A stretch of 64,000 nt of DNA, taken from assembly GCA_008704415.1 (NCBI GenBank), contig VXIS01000262.1, forward strand, positions 1 to 64,000, in the 5' to 3' direction. The position numbers were made by a program, and so were the translations under genes. Source of the stretch: Sphaerosporella brunnea (Eukaryota; Ascomycota; Pezizomycetes; Pezizales; Pyronemataceae). The notes below the pieces were generated by a model. That model did not search any database and was not told where the DNA came from. It saw only the letters and a list, made by a program, of their open reading frames with translations. Of this stretch, positions 45,095-54,646 are shown piece by piece (position 1 is the stretch's first letter; each line of letters starts with the position of its first letter).

Positions 45095-45370
45095 CGCTGC
45101 CAGAGCAACGGCACCGCGCGTTAAGTGACAATAGGACCTAAAAGTGAGAGATGCCGGGGCACCTAAGTAGACGGCCGTAGGCGACGGGAAAACGCCGAGG
45201 CGACGGGAAGCCCATATCCCGTGGCCCTGGAGAACCGTGGGATCCTTGGACGCCCGACAACTACATGTTGTAGGCCCACAGTGCCCAGGAGAACCCGAGG
45301 AGGCAGTTCGCCTACTTACCATGCACCACCGGCTCCGGCTATGACCGCCCGACGAGCTATGCCGTAGATG
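45095..45370. repeat. Repeat R2
   Basis: GCGCGTTAAGTGACAATAGG followed by GACCTAAAA recurs in diverged form at about 9957-9990, upstream of the regulator gene. The segment GTGCCCAGGAGAACCCGAGG with AGGCAGTTCGCC recurs on the minus strand at 49455-49560. This is a short moderately repeated sequence of unknown nature. Confidence 0.5.
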
Positions 45371-45554
45371 CCTGAGTTTTACCTTACTCTATGAGGGATG
45401 CGGCGACGGGCAACAGGAGACTGGGTGACGACCGGAGACTGGAGACTGCGCGGCGACATCTCCCACGGGGCGTGGTGGACCCGGACGCCGATGGGAGCCG
45501 AAGGACCGCGGAATGACAAAAACTAGTATTGGGGTAGCAATGCTCAACTCCAGC

Positions 45555-45893
45555 TTGCGATGCCAGTGCGAATACAGACCCCACGAAGGTAAGGTTTTCA
45601 AACCATTCTACCGGACCGGTGGTGGGAGTTGACAGTATGGGCATGTCAGAGTTGGGTCAGATTCGATCGCAGAAGCCGAATCCAGGCTCCCTCGCGCCTG
45701 CACATGCAAGGGGAGATGGTGGTCATGGCCATCGCGAGAGGTAAAGATTCTAGCAGTGAAACACCCCCACCCACACAGTCTACGGAATCGCACAACCTCG
45801 GGTTCCCCACCGGGCCTAGGGCGATCGCCGATAAGGTTGATGGGTGGCCGAAGGTGGTGTGCAGCCATCCAAACAGGCGCCCGCGGCTTTCGG
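45555..45893 (-). repeat. Repeat R1, 3' part on the minus strand
   Basis: The inverse of the second half of the R1 copy at 46609-47190 (shared CACGAAGGTAAGGTTTTCAA, ACAGTATGGGCATGTCAGAG, GGCCATCGCGAGAGGTAAAG). With that copy it forms a large inverted pair about 0.95 kb apart. Confidence 0.65.
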
Positions 45894-46608
45894 CTGTGTG
45901 CCGGACGTCTCACTGCGGAGGCTATCCTACATACATATTGATGGGCGTATCCTGGAGCATTCCTTCAGGGAACTACGCAGTTGGGGTTAGGTTGAAGAGA
46001 TGGAATAACTAGATATCGAGGAGCAGCTCATGGATCTTGAACTTGAAGATGAGTTGTAGGCTGTCGTGCACCTGTCGGAGCTCTCGCCGCCGACCTGACG
46101 TTGAACCCCTAAAAAAAAAAAAACACTGAATAACGGGGTATCACTCGGTGTTGGCGCGAATTTTGTTTTCATTGCAGTTTTAAATTTTACGGCAAACCTC
46201 TATTATGCAATCGTTTTTGAAACTATACTCTAACCAGCCATCGAGGTTCCCCTTTCCTCCAAAATGCCGTCGGTCGAAAAAAAAAAGTATAGGCTAGTGG
46301 CACTCATAACTCAATGCCAGTTGTGAGGTATGCTGCTTATCGGACGCATTCAATAAACGGCGAACTAGGGCAGTTGCAGCATATTCGCCAAGTCTACTTC
46401 GACAAAATTTGGGCGATGTATGCCCCGAAACTGAAATCTGAACTCAGGCCGCTTACACACACCGCAGTTTTTTGCTATAGTAGTAATATTGGTTATGAGC
46501 TTAAATTATGATAATCTACCCCTAAACTCCAATGAGTGAGCTCTCGTGGCTTCCCAAGATTAAAGGTTGACTGCAGTCAACCCTTAATTGAACTAGGTGA
46601 CCTCCACC

Positions 46609-47190
46609 GCAAAAGAAAAGCTGCCTATCCCCCGGGCCGCCTAGGCAATCCCCGGCCCCGCGGGAATCTAGTCTTTTGGTTATCCGTAAAGGCACCACGT
46701 GCGGCGACTAGGGGACTACGGGACTGGATGGAAGGGTGCCACCAGCACTACGGGACAAGATGGCAGGGCGCCGGCGGGTGGGTAACTGGTAGACGCCCGG
46801 TAGATGCGCCGTCGACGCCGCAGACGCCTGGTCGGATGGCTGCACACCGCCTTTGGCCGCCCACCAACCTTATCGGCGATCTCTGCAGGCGCGGTGGGGA
46901 ACCCGTGGGTGGTGCGATTCCGTAGACTGTGTGGGTGGGGGTGTTTCGCTGCTAGAATCTTTACTCTCGCGATGGCCATGACCACCATCTCCCCTTGCAT
47001 GTGCAGGCGCGAGGGAGCCTGGATTCGGCTTCTGCGATCGAATCTGACCCAACTCTGACATGCCCATACTGTCAACTCCCACCACCGGTCCGGTAGAATG
47101 GTTTGAAACCCTCACCTTCGTGGGGTCTGTATTCGCACTGGTATCGCGAGATTGCGGTCATGGAGTCGAGCATCGCCACCCGGATCCCAG
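46609..47190 (+). repeat. Repeat R1, full-length copy on the plus strand
   Basis: It starts CGCAAAAGAAAAGCTGCCTA, passes CCGCCTAGGCAATCCCC, GGTTATCCGTAAAGGCACCA, CTTATCGGCGATCTCTGC and CGCGATGGCCATGACC, and ends after AACCCTCACCTTCGTGGGG. Colinear with 8293-7791. Non-coding as far as I can see. Confidence 0.65.
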
Positions 47191-47236
47191 TTTCTTTATT
47201 CCGTGGTCGGCCGCGCCCCCCCCCCCCCCTCCCCTG

Positions 47237-47350
47237 CAGTGTTGTTGTCAGTAGCCAGCCGGCCAGGCCGGCTGCGTCGGGCTGCGTCGGGCTGATCAAA
47301 AAGCCCGGCTGGCTGTTTGGGCTGTATTCTGACGGGCCGGCTGTTGGGCT
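47237..47350. repeat. Hairpin MITE, diverged copy
   Basis: It begins CAGTGTTGTTGTCAGTAGCC and contains CCAGGCCGGCTGCGTCGGGC, GGGCTGATCAAAAAGCCCGG and ACGGGCCGGCTGTTGGGCTG. The right terminus is unclear. Confidence 0.65.
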
Positions 47351-47454
47351 GGCTGCGAACTCCAGCGGCAGCAAACGCTTAAGAAAAAAAGTCAAGTGAA
47401 TTGAATCGGCGCTCTAAAGAAAAAAAAAAAAAGATATTGTCCCCTCCCCCTTCC

Positions 47455-48291
47455 CTAGGACATCCTCTCCCATACGTCCCAGGATGAAATCATCTCCGCT
47501 GCATCCCAGTGGAGCAAGCACTTCAGCACCTCAACGATCTCGCAATCTAGGAGCGCCCTACGCTTAGAAAGAGTGAGCTTCGCGCTACTAAATATACGAT
47601 CTACCTCAGCTGATATTGCAGGCACTGATAGAATGGCTAGAGACATTGTTGCTAGCCGAGGATATCTCTATTTCTTCGCCTTCCAATAGGATAAAAGATC
47701 AAAAATACTATCATCTGGTGGTTCACGGCACCAACGCTCATATTCATCAAGAGGTTTTTTATCCTGACCTGCTGCAAGAATGGTTTGCTCTGATTGAGAC
47801 TTGGTTTTGCGTGTTGGGGGCCCACGCTTCGCCTTGCCACTGGCTCTCGCATTTTGAGGTGACCCAGCATGGGAAGTTAGGGGGGCGTCCTGGTGAGAAT
47901 CAAACATTAAGGCATAAAGATAGTCATTGTTTGAGGGTGCCATTCCTGAAGTGGAGACATTTTCTCCAGCATCTCCTCCCTTGTACTGCGTTTCCCACAA
48001 AGCTTGAACCGATGCTTTGGCATTATCAAGCCATTCCTCATAGTCATCGGGATGCTCTCTCTTTGCCATAGATTGAACGTAATCCCACTTCCATTTGGGA
48101 TCCAGAACGATGGCTGCAATGTAGTCTGGATTTTTCCTGAGGATTCTCGTGTATTTGTCAATACGATCCAGTCCATTACCAATGAAGGTCATGACAGTCT
48201 GAAACGTCTCTTTCAGCGCGGGAATTCGGGGGGCGTTTGATTCCCGCATCACTGACGAGCACTCGCGTTTAATGGCTGGCGGGGTAGCCAC
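47455..48291 (-). pseudogene. hAT transposase, C-terminal half, broken
   Basis: Two minus-strand frames. The upstream one (47668-48291) contains LKETFQTVMTFIGNGLDRID, YIAAIVLDPKWKWDYVQSMA and FDLLSYWKAKK. The downstream one (47455-47646) contains MSLAILSVPAISAEVDRIFS, LTLSKRRALLDCEIVEVLKC and LLHWD. Together these are the DUF4413-like linker and hATC dimerisation domain of fungal hAT transposases. A stop/frameshift after WKAKK separates them, and the zinc finger and most of the catalytic domain are missing. A dead element, related to the remnant at 4190. Confidence 0.85.
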
Positions 48292-48389
48292 CCGTCAGCC
48301 TAGGTATTGCAGCGATGGAGGGTTCAGGTTGGAGGGGGGGGGGTCATTTCTAGAGGATGCTTGATCTCGCGTGGTGCGTCGGCGCGCCT

Positions 48390-48545
48390 TGCCAGCCGGG
48401 CCGCAGCCGGGCTGCGTGGGCTGTTTCGGCCGGCTACTGACAACCAGTGTTCTCAACAGCCAGCCCGCCCGGCCGGCTGCGTTGGGCGGATGTGGGCTGA
48501 TCAAAAAGCCCGCCCAGTTTTTTGGGCTGGCTACTGAGAACACTG
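48390..48545. repeat. Two adjoining hairpin MITEs
   Basis: 48445-48545 is a complete copy: CAGTGTTCTCAACAGCCAGC at the left and GGCTGGCTACTGAGAACACTG read to the right end. It follows directly the tail of an older copy (GGCTGTTTCGGCCGGCTACTGACAAC), whose last bases it replaced. No clear 8-bp duplication remains. Confidence 0.75.
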
Positions 48546-48657
48546 GTGTATAGACTTCGGGTGTGAAGGTGAACGGCTTGGGTAGGTGAAAGTGAAAAGG
48601 GCTTAAGTAGGTCAAGGTGTGCTTCATATACTCCCGTACTTCTTTCCAAATATCAAA

Positions 48658-48746
48658 AAGCCCCCCGTGGCCCAGTGGTACAGACTGCTGGGAGGAATCG
48701 GCACCCCTTCACAACTGGGGTGCACCGGTTCGATTCCTGGGGCTTC
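48658..48746 (+). ncRNA. tRNA-like sequence, probable SINE head or tRNA pseudogene
   Basis: It contains a good pol III A box (TGGCCCAGTGG, about 48669-48679) and a canonical B box (GGTTCGATTCC, about 48727-48737) at tRNA spacing. The ends pair as AAGCCCC/GGGGCTT, a 7-bp acceptor-like stem. The middle does not fold as a normal anticodon arm (a 7-bp hairpin GCACCCC/GGGGTGC with a 9-base loop), and the T stem is imperfect. A second similar hairpin follows, then a T tract at about 48831-48846. This fits a tRNA-derived SINE better than a working tRNA. Confidence 0.45.
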
Positions 48747-49083
48747 CTCGCTGCCCCCTTCACGGCTGGGGGCGGAAGGTTTTGTTTGCGATTTTTTGAG
48801 CCCCCCTCCCCCACCCCACCACCTTCATGTTTTTTTTTTTTTTTTTCTGGAGGCGTCAGTCGTCAGGATCTTTTTTTCTTGACCATTCTTTGGGCAGACT
48901 GTCTCCATAAACGCCTAGAGTTGGTGGTAGTGAGGAAGCGAGCGAGCGGATATGAGGCGGCGAGTGATAGTTTGTGCCCACACGCGCTTACCGTGCATTC
49001 AATTTATCCCTTTAGCCCTTGTAGTTGAGGCTTCCCGCCCTGGTCGGCAAAGGTTGAATATTTACCAAGGCTTAGACCGTCCA

Positions 49084-49140
49084 TTTTAAAGCAGCCGGCC
49101 AAGTCCGCCCGGCTGTTTGGGCTGGCTACTGAGAACACTG
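49084..49140. repeat. Hairpin MITE, right half
   Basis: GCAGCCGGCCAAGTCCGCCC ... GGCTGTTTGGGCTGGCTACT, ending GAGAACACTG. The left terminus is lost. Confidence 0.6.
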
Positions 49141-49454
49141 CTGACAACACTGCCGCTCCCGTGGGCAACCGACTGCTCAGGGACCACCGGCCGCCAGCAC
49201 AGCTGCCCAGGGCCCACACCACCCGATCAGAATACGCCACGTGGGGTATGTCGCCGCCCTCCGATCGCCGGTCGCTGTATCCCTCACCAAGTATGGGAGA
49301 ATTCCATCGCCTACGGCATCGGCACCGCATCCCTCATCCCCTCCTCCGTTTTCATGACGTTTTTTTCAGTGGCTTAGTCAAAGCAATCTTTTGCCTTTCG
49401 TCATGAAATGGCTGCAGGAGAAGGGGATTGCGTACGGTAGAACTCATTGGCAAG

Positions 49455-49560
49455 CGCCTACGGTGTAGGCATGCTGCGTCGTCCTCGCCGATCGGGAGCC
49501 TGTCATGGTGGTGCAAGGCATGTGGGCGTACTGCCTCCTCGGGTTCTCTTGGGCACCGTC
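49455..49560 (-). repeat. Repeat R2 fragment
   Basis: On the minus strand it carries GGTGCCCAAGAGAACCCGAG, then GAGGCAGTACGCC and CCATGCCTACACCG-like blocks, parallel to 45270-45370. Confidence 0.4.
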
Positions 49561-50082
49561 GGACTGCGGCAGGTAGGCGTCAGGATCTCTAGAGCTCTTC
49601 CAGACCCCATGGATCCCCGGTATATAGGCATCAGGCTTCGCTAGGGATCTCGGGCCCCACGGCCGGTCGGCGCCCCGTCGCCGTGTCCTCCTCTGAGCCT
49701 GAGAGGGTGTTTTTTGAGGCGTTGTCCCATACATAATCGCCTCTCGTCACACCCTTCTCAACTCTTGCCAGCTCGGTTTTACAACCACGGGGGCGCAATG
49801 GTAGCGCTCGCTTCGGTTGAGCCTCCAGAAACCGCCGCCGTAAAACGCCACCGTAAAACGCCACACCAACTGCTCTATATAGATGTAACAACTAACATAA
49901 CCATAATAATCGCGGCGACAAGTCCAATTGGACCGTTAGGACCAAAAAAACCTACTAGCGAAGAAAAACCCTAGTGATAAGTCAAGAAAAAACCAATAAT
50001 AATAATGCGCCATACCCGTTTATCCGTCAGAAAAATTTCCCCCATTTCCCATGCTGCCCTCCGCCTCCTTCCTCCAAAATAC

Positions 50083-51368
50083 CTACCTGGACGAAAAAAC
50101 CAGCGTCTCAACCTTCTTGTCCCCCGCAATGTCCCTCCAAGTCTCCTCATCCGCAAGCTCCACAGTGTGCCACCCCTTCTCCGGCAGAATCGCCAGCAGC
50201 CTATACCCCCCGCCCTTGCGCCAAAACCAGTGGGCAACGCGAGCAACAACCCAGCTCAGCGGGGCGTTACGCGGCAAGACGAGGCCCTGTTCTTCGCAGG
50301 ACACATACGCCACAATAACGCCTTCCTCCTCGCTGGGGTGCATGTCACACTTCGTGATATTGAGCGTTTCGTGAGAGAGAACGGACTGCCATGCCGCCTC
50401 GCTGGATAGAGTTACCATGCGTGGTGACGGGTGCAAAAGGAACACGCCGAGGGTGTATCCGCTCCCCGGGTTGTGGAAGTATTCGGCCAGGCGCGATACG
50501 AGCGAGATGAGAGTGGTGGAGCGCGGGATGATGAGCGTGGTTTGCGTCGCAGGGAGAAAGAGTGTCAGATCGCCAGCTGCACTCGGCTGTCCAGCAAACA
50601 GCGGAGACGGGTTCTCGATGGGTGTGGGTGGCAGAGAAACATCCAGTGCCGCTCTGTCTGATGACGGTCTCTGCCGTTGGGCAGCAGCGCCACACTGTTT
50701 CGGATCCATGGGCTCAGGCCGGCTCGTGTTCGTGGCTGCACGTGGGGAATCCTCCGCTGTTGGGCCTTCGCCGGCTGCCTTTTGAACAGTAAACTGTTCG
50801 GCGTCGACCGCGGGATGGCCGTTTTCATGGTTATCACCATCTCGCTCGTCCAGACTTGGAGATGGCTCGTCATCATCATCGTCATCGTCATCGTCATCCT
50901 CACTGTCATCGCCACCGTTATCGTTATCGTCATCGGCATCGTCATCAGGCTTTCCTGGAAACACGTTGAAGGCGGCGTCATGCTTACATATGTCAGCGTC
51001 GCCAGTCACCGCGGAAAACAGCTGCATACCTGGGACTGCCTCTGCCTACGAGCCTTTGCCTTCACCGCGTTCACGTATCTCAAGCACAAAAAATGAAGCA
51101 TCGCGTCGACGACCGCCACGGACAAGTAGCGTTCCTCCTTGCCATACGTTGCGTTCCACCACTTGGCAACATCGTTGATCAAGCGGCGCATGGTAGATCG
51201 CGGGTACTCGGAGTAATTTCTGTCCAATGGCACGCCCAGCTCGACGCACTTCTCCTTTATTCGGCAGCTCACGTCTGCCAGGGTCTCGGGGTCGTTTTTC
51301 GGGATGCCGAGATGATTCAAGAGCGCGTGCCGGTCTTGGTAGAGCCCGCGCTTGTATTTGCGAGCCAT
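50083..51368 (-). CDS. Protein of unknown function with an acidic low-complexity linker
   Basis: Two exons on the minus strand (51030-51368 and 50083-50982; 47-bp intron GTATGC...GTAAG with GCTGAC branch site) give 412 residues. The N-terminal domain (MARKYKRGLYQDRHALLNHL, then IKEKCVELGVPLDR and INDVAKWWNATYG) is compact and helical, with a basic end (KAKARRQRQ). A long Asp/Asn/Gly run (about 12 consecutive Asp) and a Ser/Pro-rich linker follow. The C-terminal domain has TLFLPATQTTLIIP, LVLPRNAPLSWVVARVAHWF and TVELADEETWRDIAGDKK and looks folded. I recognise no family. Good codon-level integrity and a clean intron argue for a real gene. The start is the first ATG of the open frame. A further small 3' exon is possible (CAGGTAGGT at the stop). 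Confidence 0.65.
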
Positions 51369-51429
51369 CTGGGTTGGTGGAATCGGAGACGGAGGTCTCC
51401 ACAGACTGCCACTGGTGACTGGACGTCAG

Positions 51430-52360
51430 TTTCCATCACGTCACGCTCGAGCGAGTGATCAGAGATGAAGGCCTACGAAGTGACAACCGAAGCCGAATTA
51501 TTTGCAGGAATTTTCGTGATAGCAGCCGGTACGGTGCGTGTATGGGGCGTGTGGAGATTTTACCCGTGGAGCAGAAAAAATGAACAGAAAGAGGCAGAGG
51601 CAGAGGCGTAGAGGTGTTTGTGTACTGGGTGCAGGCCAGGGTTTTCTCACAGCAAAATTCACGGGGGCTGGCAACCTAGCTTTTCAGACGGCCACCATGT
51701 ATGTTGTCAAGCGGGTTGGGGCGACGCCACCGAATTTCCTGTCCTAGCGCATGTGTTAGCGGGCAACTCGTGCCGAACAAACGGTGTTTATACATACGAC
51801 GTTTTGCGAAATCAAACCGCTTTTCAAGCCACAACGCCAGGCCTTGTCCTATCAAACGCCAACATACCAGTGTCAAAACGCGAGCTAGGATCGAAGATCG
51901 AGTGGTAATTGATCACGCCGCCACCGTCGAAGCTTAAGCCTGCTCCGCCGCCCGTTTATCAGGGATTGAAACCGTCGGCCTACACCTCGGGAAACGAGGA
52001 TCTCCTCGGCCCTCACTTGAGCGGCAATGGCGAAGCTCCTGTGTTTGTTGTTTGTGCTCTACGAAGCAATGTTTTCTGGATTGACTATCTCCGAACAGGC
52101 CGCTTTTCCAAACCACCACACGCGAATGCTGCCTGCGGGCGATAGGGACGAATAGGCCTTGCAATGACAACGAGAGCAAGTATGTTCGCAAGCTCTCCAA
52201 CTACGCTGGCAAGACCGACAACATTTCCGATCGCTATGCAGAGCTAATGACTGTTATCGTCAAAGAGTGCCAACCGAAGATAAAGCGTCTGCTTGCTTTT
52301 CCATCTCGCTCCACCACACCGTAGGTTCAAGGTTCTACTTTTTGCGGTCTCGATCGCCCT
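51430..52360. other. Intergenic, nothing recognised
   Basis: Only short frames without domains, on both strands. Confidence 0.4.
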
Positions 52361-52369
52361 CCATATATA

Positions 52370-52587
52370 CCGTAAAAACTCGGATAAAAGATACCCCCCC
52401 CAGATTTGGTTAGCGGCAAATAATTGCCTTATAGGGAAACTTTTAAGCTTACGAAGGAGGGTTTTTGCTTACAAAGGAGGGTTTTTGTTTTTTACTGACT
52501 TCCTTTTGGAGACATTAACTTCCCTACAAGGCAATTATTTGCCGCTAACCAAATCTGGGGGGGTATCTTTTATCCGAGTTTTTACGG
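52370..52587. mobile_element. 218-bp MITE with about 70-bp arms and TA duplication
   Basis: The left arm CCGTAAAAACTCGGATAAAA continues through CAGATTTGGTTAGCGGCAAA and TAATTGCCTTATAGGGAA; the right arm is the inverse almost base for base. TA flanks both ends (52368-52369 and 52588-52589). The central 70 bp carry a short direct repeat (GGAGGGTTTTTG twice). No coding. Tc1/mariner-type by target site. A lone arm is at 39013. Confidence 0.9.
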
Positions 52588-52703
52588 TAGCATACTTCCG
52601 CGCGGTGTTCTTGCCTTATTACCGAGATAATACGGTACGCACGGTACTATACAGTCCGACTGTCCCTAGCCGTTCCGACATCAACCGCTAGGTCTCCCAG
52701 ATA

Positions 52704-52818
52704 CCGTATTATCTCGGTACTAAGGCAATGTAGCAAAGTCACTGCGCTCTATGGGGAAGTCACTCAGCCTCCTGGCAAATTCGCTTAGCCACAAAGCCTT
52801 ATTACCGAGATAATACGG
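52704..52818. mobile_element. 115-bp MITE with TA duplication
   Basis: Termini CCGTATTATCTCGGTACTAAGGC on the left and GCCTTATTACCGAGATAATACGG on the right are inverses with one mismatch; TA flanks both. An extra inverted single arm lies at 52611-52637, between this element and the previous MITE. Confidence 0.85.
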
Positions 52819-52851
52819 TATTGATAAGGTTGCAAAAAGTAAAAAAAGCAA

Positions 52852-52970
52852 AACTACAGTACGAGGGATTCCCATGTGGTCACCCACCATAGTACTAACC
52901 TCGCGATACATTGCTTAACTAGGGCTGAGCGGACGGGAAGCCGTGTTTTCAATGTTCTATGACCGTAGCT
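52852..52970 (-). rRNA. 5S ribosomal RNA gene
   Basis: On the minus strand, 119 bases beginning AGCTACGGTCATAGAACATT with the fungal 5S landmarks GGCTTCCCGTCCGCTCAGCC, GTTAAGC, GAGGTTAGTACT and GGTGGGTGACCACATGGGAA. The 5' and 3' ends pair (AGCTACGGT with ACTGTAGTT, using G-U pairs), so helix I is kept although its bases differ from common fungal 5S. TTTT and a longer T run follow, as a pol III terminator. A dispersed single 5S gene is usual in Pezizomycotina. It may be functional; a recent pseudogene cannot be excluded. Confidence 0.85.
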
Positions 52971-53869
52971 ACTAGTTGAGATCGCGAGATTCTACGTATT
53001 ACCAATTGATGCGACCGCCTGACCCCGGACAAGGCCTTTGCATCCCTGATTGCTCACATGCTATCATAGGCTGCAGGTACGGTGAAGAAGAGATTTACTT
53101 GAAACCTGGTACCATCATCAACGGTTGGATGGTCTTCAGGACGATCAGGAAGACTGTAAATGAACGGCACGGGGTACGGTTCAATGAATTCCCGACGTTT
53201 TCAACGGTCAGTAGGCTGCCGTCGAAGCTTTAAACCATAGACGTGCATGCCGGGCAGCAGGCAGACAGAGCCAAGTGCGGGCGATGCATGAATAGATGTC
53301 CTTGCTCCCCCAAAGTATAACTTCGCAACAAAACCGAGGCGGGGGCGTTGGAACACACACAATATTGAGCTCTAGCTGTTTGTTTCATGGCGAAATCTGG
53401 CATGCAGATAGTTTCCATCAGCTATAAATAATGCGCTAGACTGTAGCACTGCGTGCGGAACTCGGACGAGACTATACATACAAATTTTCCCCTCACGCTG
53501 CTAGGTGTAAAGGCTGGCACCCCGGTGGCTCGTTTTGTCCGTTGCCATGGCCCGTCGAAGATGGATGATGGTCGAGTATCGCCGTAAACAGATCCGTCAG
53601 TCTGCTGAGTGGTTGTCAATAGGTACGCACAGGTGTCCAGGAGAATTCGGAAGTGCGAGTCGCCTATATCAAGCTGTAGACGAGCAGCACTAGTCTTTGA
53701 ACATAGCCGCCTTTGACTGGTCAACAGGTTCCCGAAAAGCCACAAACTTTGGTGGCAACCATGGTATTATACTTGTTCACAAAGACCCGATCGATGTGTT
53801 ACAGCGTGTGGTACTTTTCAGACCACAGATCCAACATGACTAGAGCAAGCTCAGACGAGCCTCAGAAGA

Positions 53870-54100
53870 CCCGCCAGCACCAACCACGCCGCAGCAGGGC
53901 ATAATTCTTGGCTGCTCCCCACACATACTCAATCGGGTTCATCTCCGGATGATATTTGGGTAAACAGAGGCATCGATGGCCAGCACCCTCAATAATTCCC
54001 TCCACCCGGCTCCTCTGCGCCAGAAATTCGGGCTCGATAGCTAGAATTCCCCTCGCACACTTGAGGCATCCGTTAAGGCATTTCGAATCGTAGCTCTCCG
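53870..54100 (-). pseudogene. DDE transposase fragment with catalytic Glu region
   Basis: The minus strand reads KCARGILAIEPEF, VEGIIEGAGHRC and LPKYHPEMNPIEYVWGAAKN, parallel to the relics at 58.1 kb and 61.8 kb. The Glu in NPIEYVW corresponds to the last acidic residue of the DDE triad. The rest of the protein is missing or too degraded to follow. A Tc1/mariner-like relic. Confidence 0.75.
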
Positions 54101-54190
54101 GCCTTCCGCATCACAGGTTGTCACTCGCAGCCAAATTCCGGGTAACTTCACGCTTAACGAAGGTCCCGGTTTATAACGCGTTGCACCATA

Positions 54191-54356
54191 AGAGACACTT
54201 CCGTTTTGGGGCTAGCGCATCAAAGGTGGCGCTAATCATTTTGGAACTAGCCCAATGTGCAATTGGTGGATCGCGGGGACGTCCCAAGGAACGCTAGTGC
54301 GTTTACGGCGTAGCGCGCCCTGAAAATGGCACTAGTACTAAAACGGAAGTATCTCT
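54191..54356. mobile_element. 166-bp MITE with TA duplication
   Basis: Left end AGAGACACTTCCGTTTTGGG, right end (read inward) AGAGATACTTCCGTTTTAGT; TA on both sides (54189-54190 and 54357-54358). The interior has GCTAGCGC-type motifs in inverted pairs. Non-coding. Confidence 0.85.
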
Positions 54357-54376
54357 TATCTATATCCGAGTCAATA

Positions 54377-54487
54377 ACTCGCGAACAAGAGACTGGGCTA
54401 AGTCACTGCGCCATGTAGGCTTAGTGACTTTGCCACATGGCGCAGTGACTTAGCCAGTGACGTAGCCCAGTCTCTTGCTTGCGAGTT
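54377..54487. mobile_element. 111-bp palindromic MITE
   Basis: The left arm ACTCGCGAACAAGAGACTGG with GCTAAGTCACTGCGCCATGT is inverted at the right (ACATGGCGCAGTGACTTAGC ... CCAGTCTCTTGCTTGCGAGT), apart from a 9-base insertion. It is flanked by TA-like bases and lies 20 bp after the previous MITE. Related AGTCACTGCGC motifs lie inside the MITE at 52704. Confidence 0.75.
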
Positions 54488-54646
54488 TATGCGGTACGGC
54501 AACAATACGCTAAAGTCTTGATAACCCGTAACCCTCATTATATAATCTCACCCAAAAGCTAACCACGTTAAGCCAGTTAACGTTAGTTACCTCACCTTAA
54601 AAACACACAGCGGCCCGTCTCGCTTCCTTACCCGATATTCCCCACA

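Noticed and set aside
46314..46511. Short AT-rich frames near 46.3 kb
   Set aside because: No domain, no splice context, and they sit between repeat copies.
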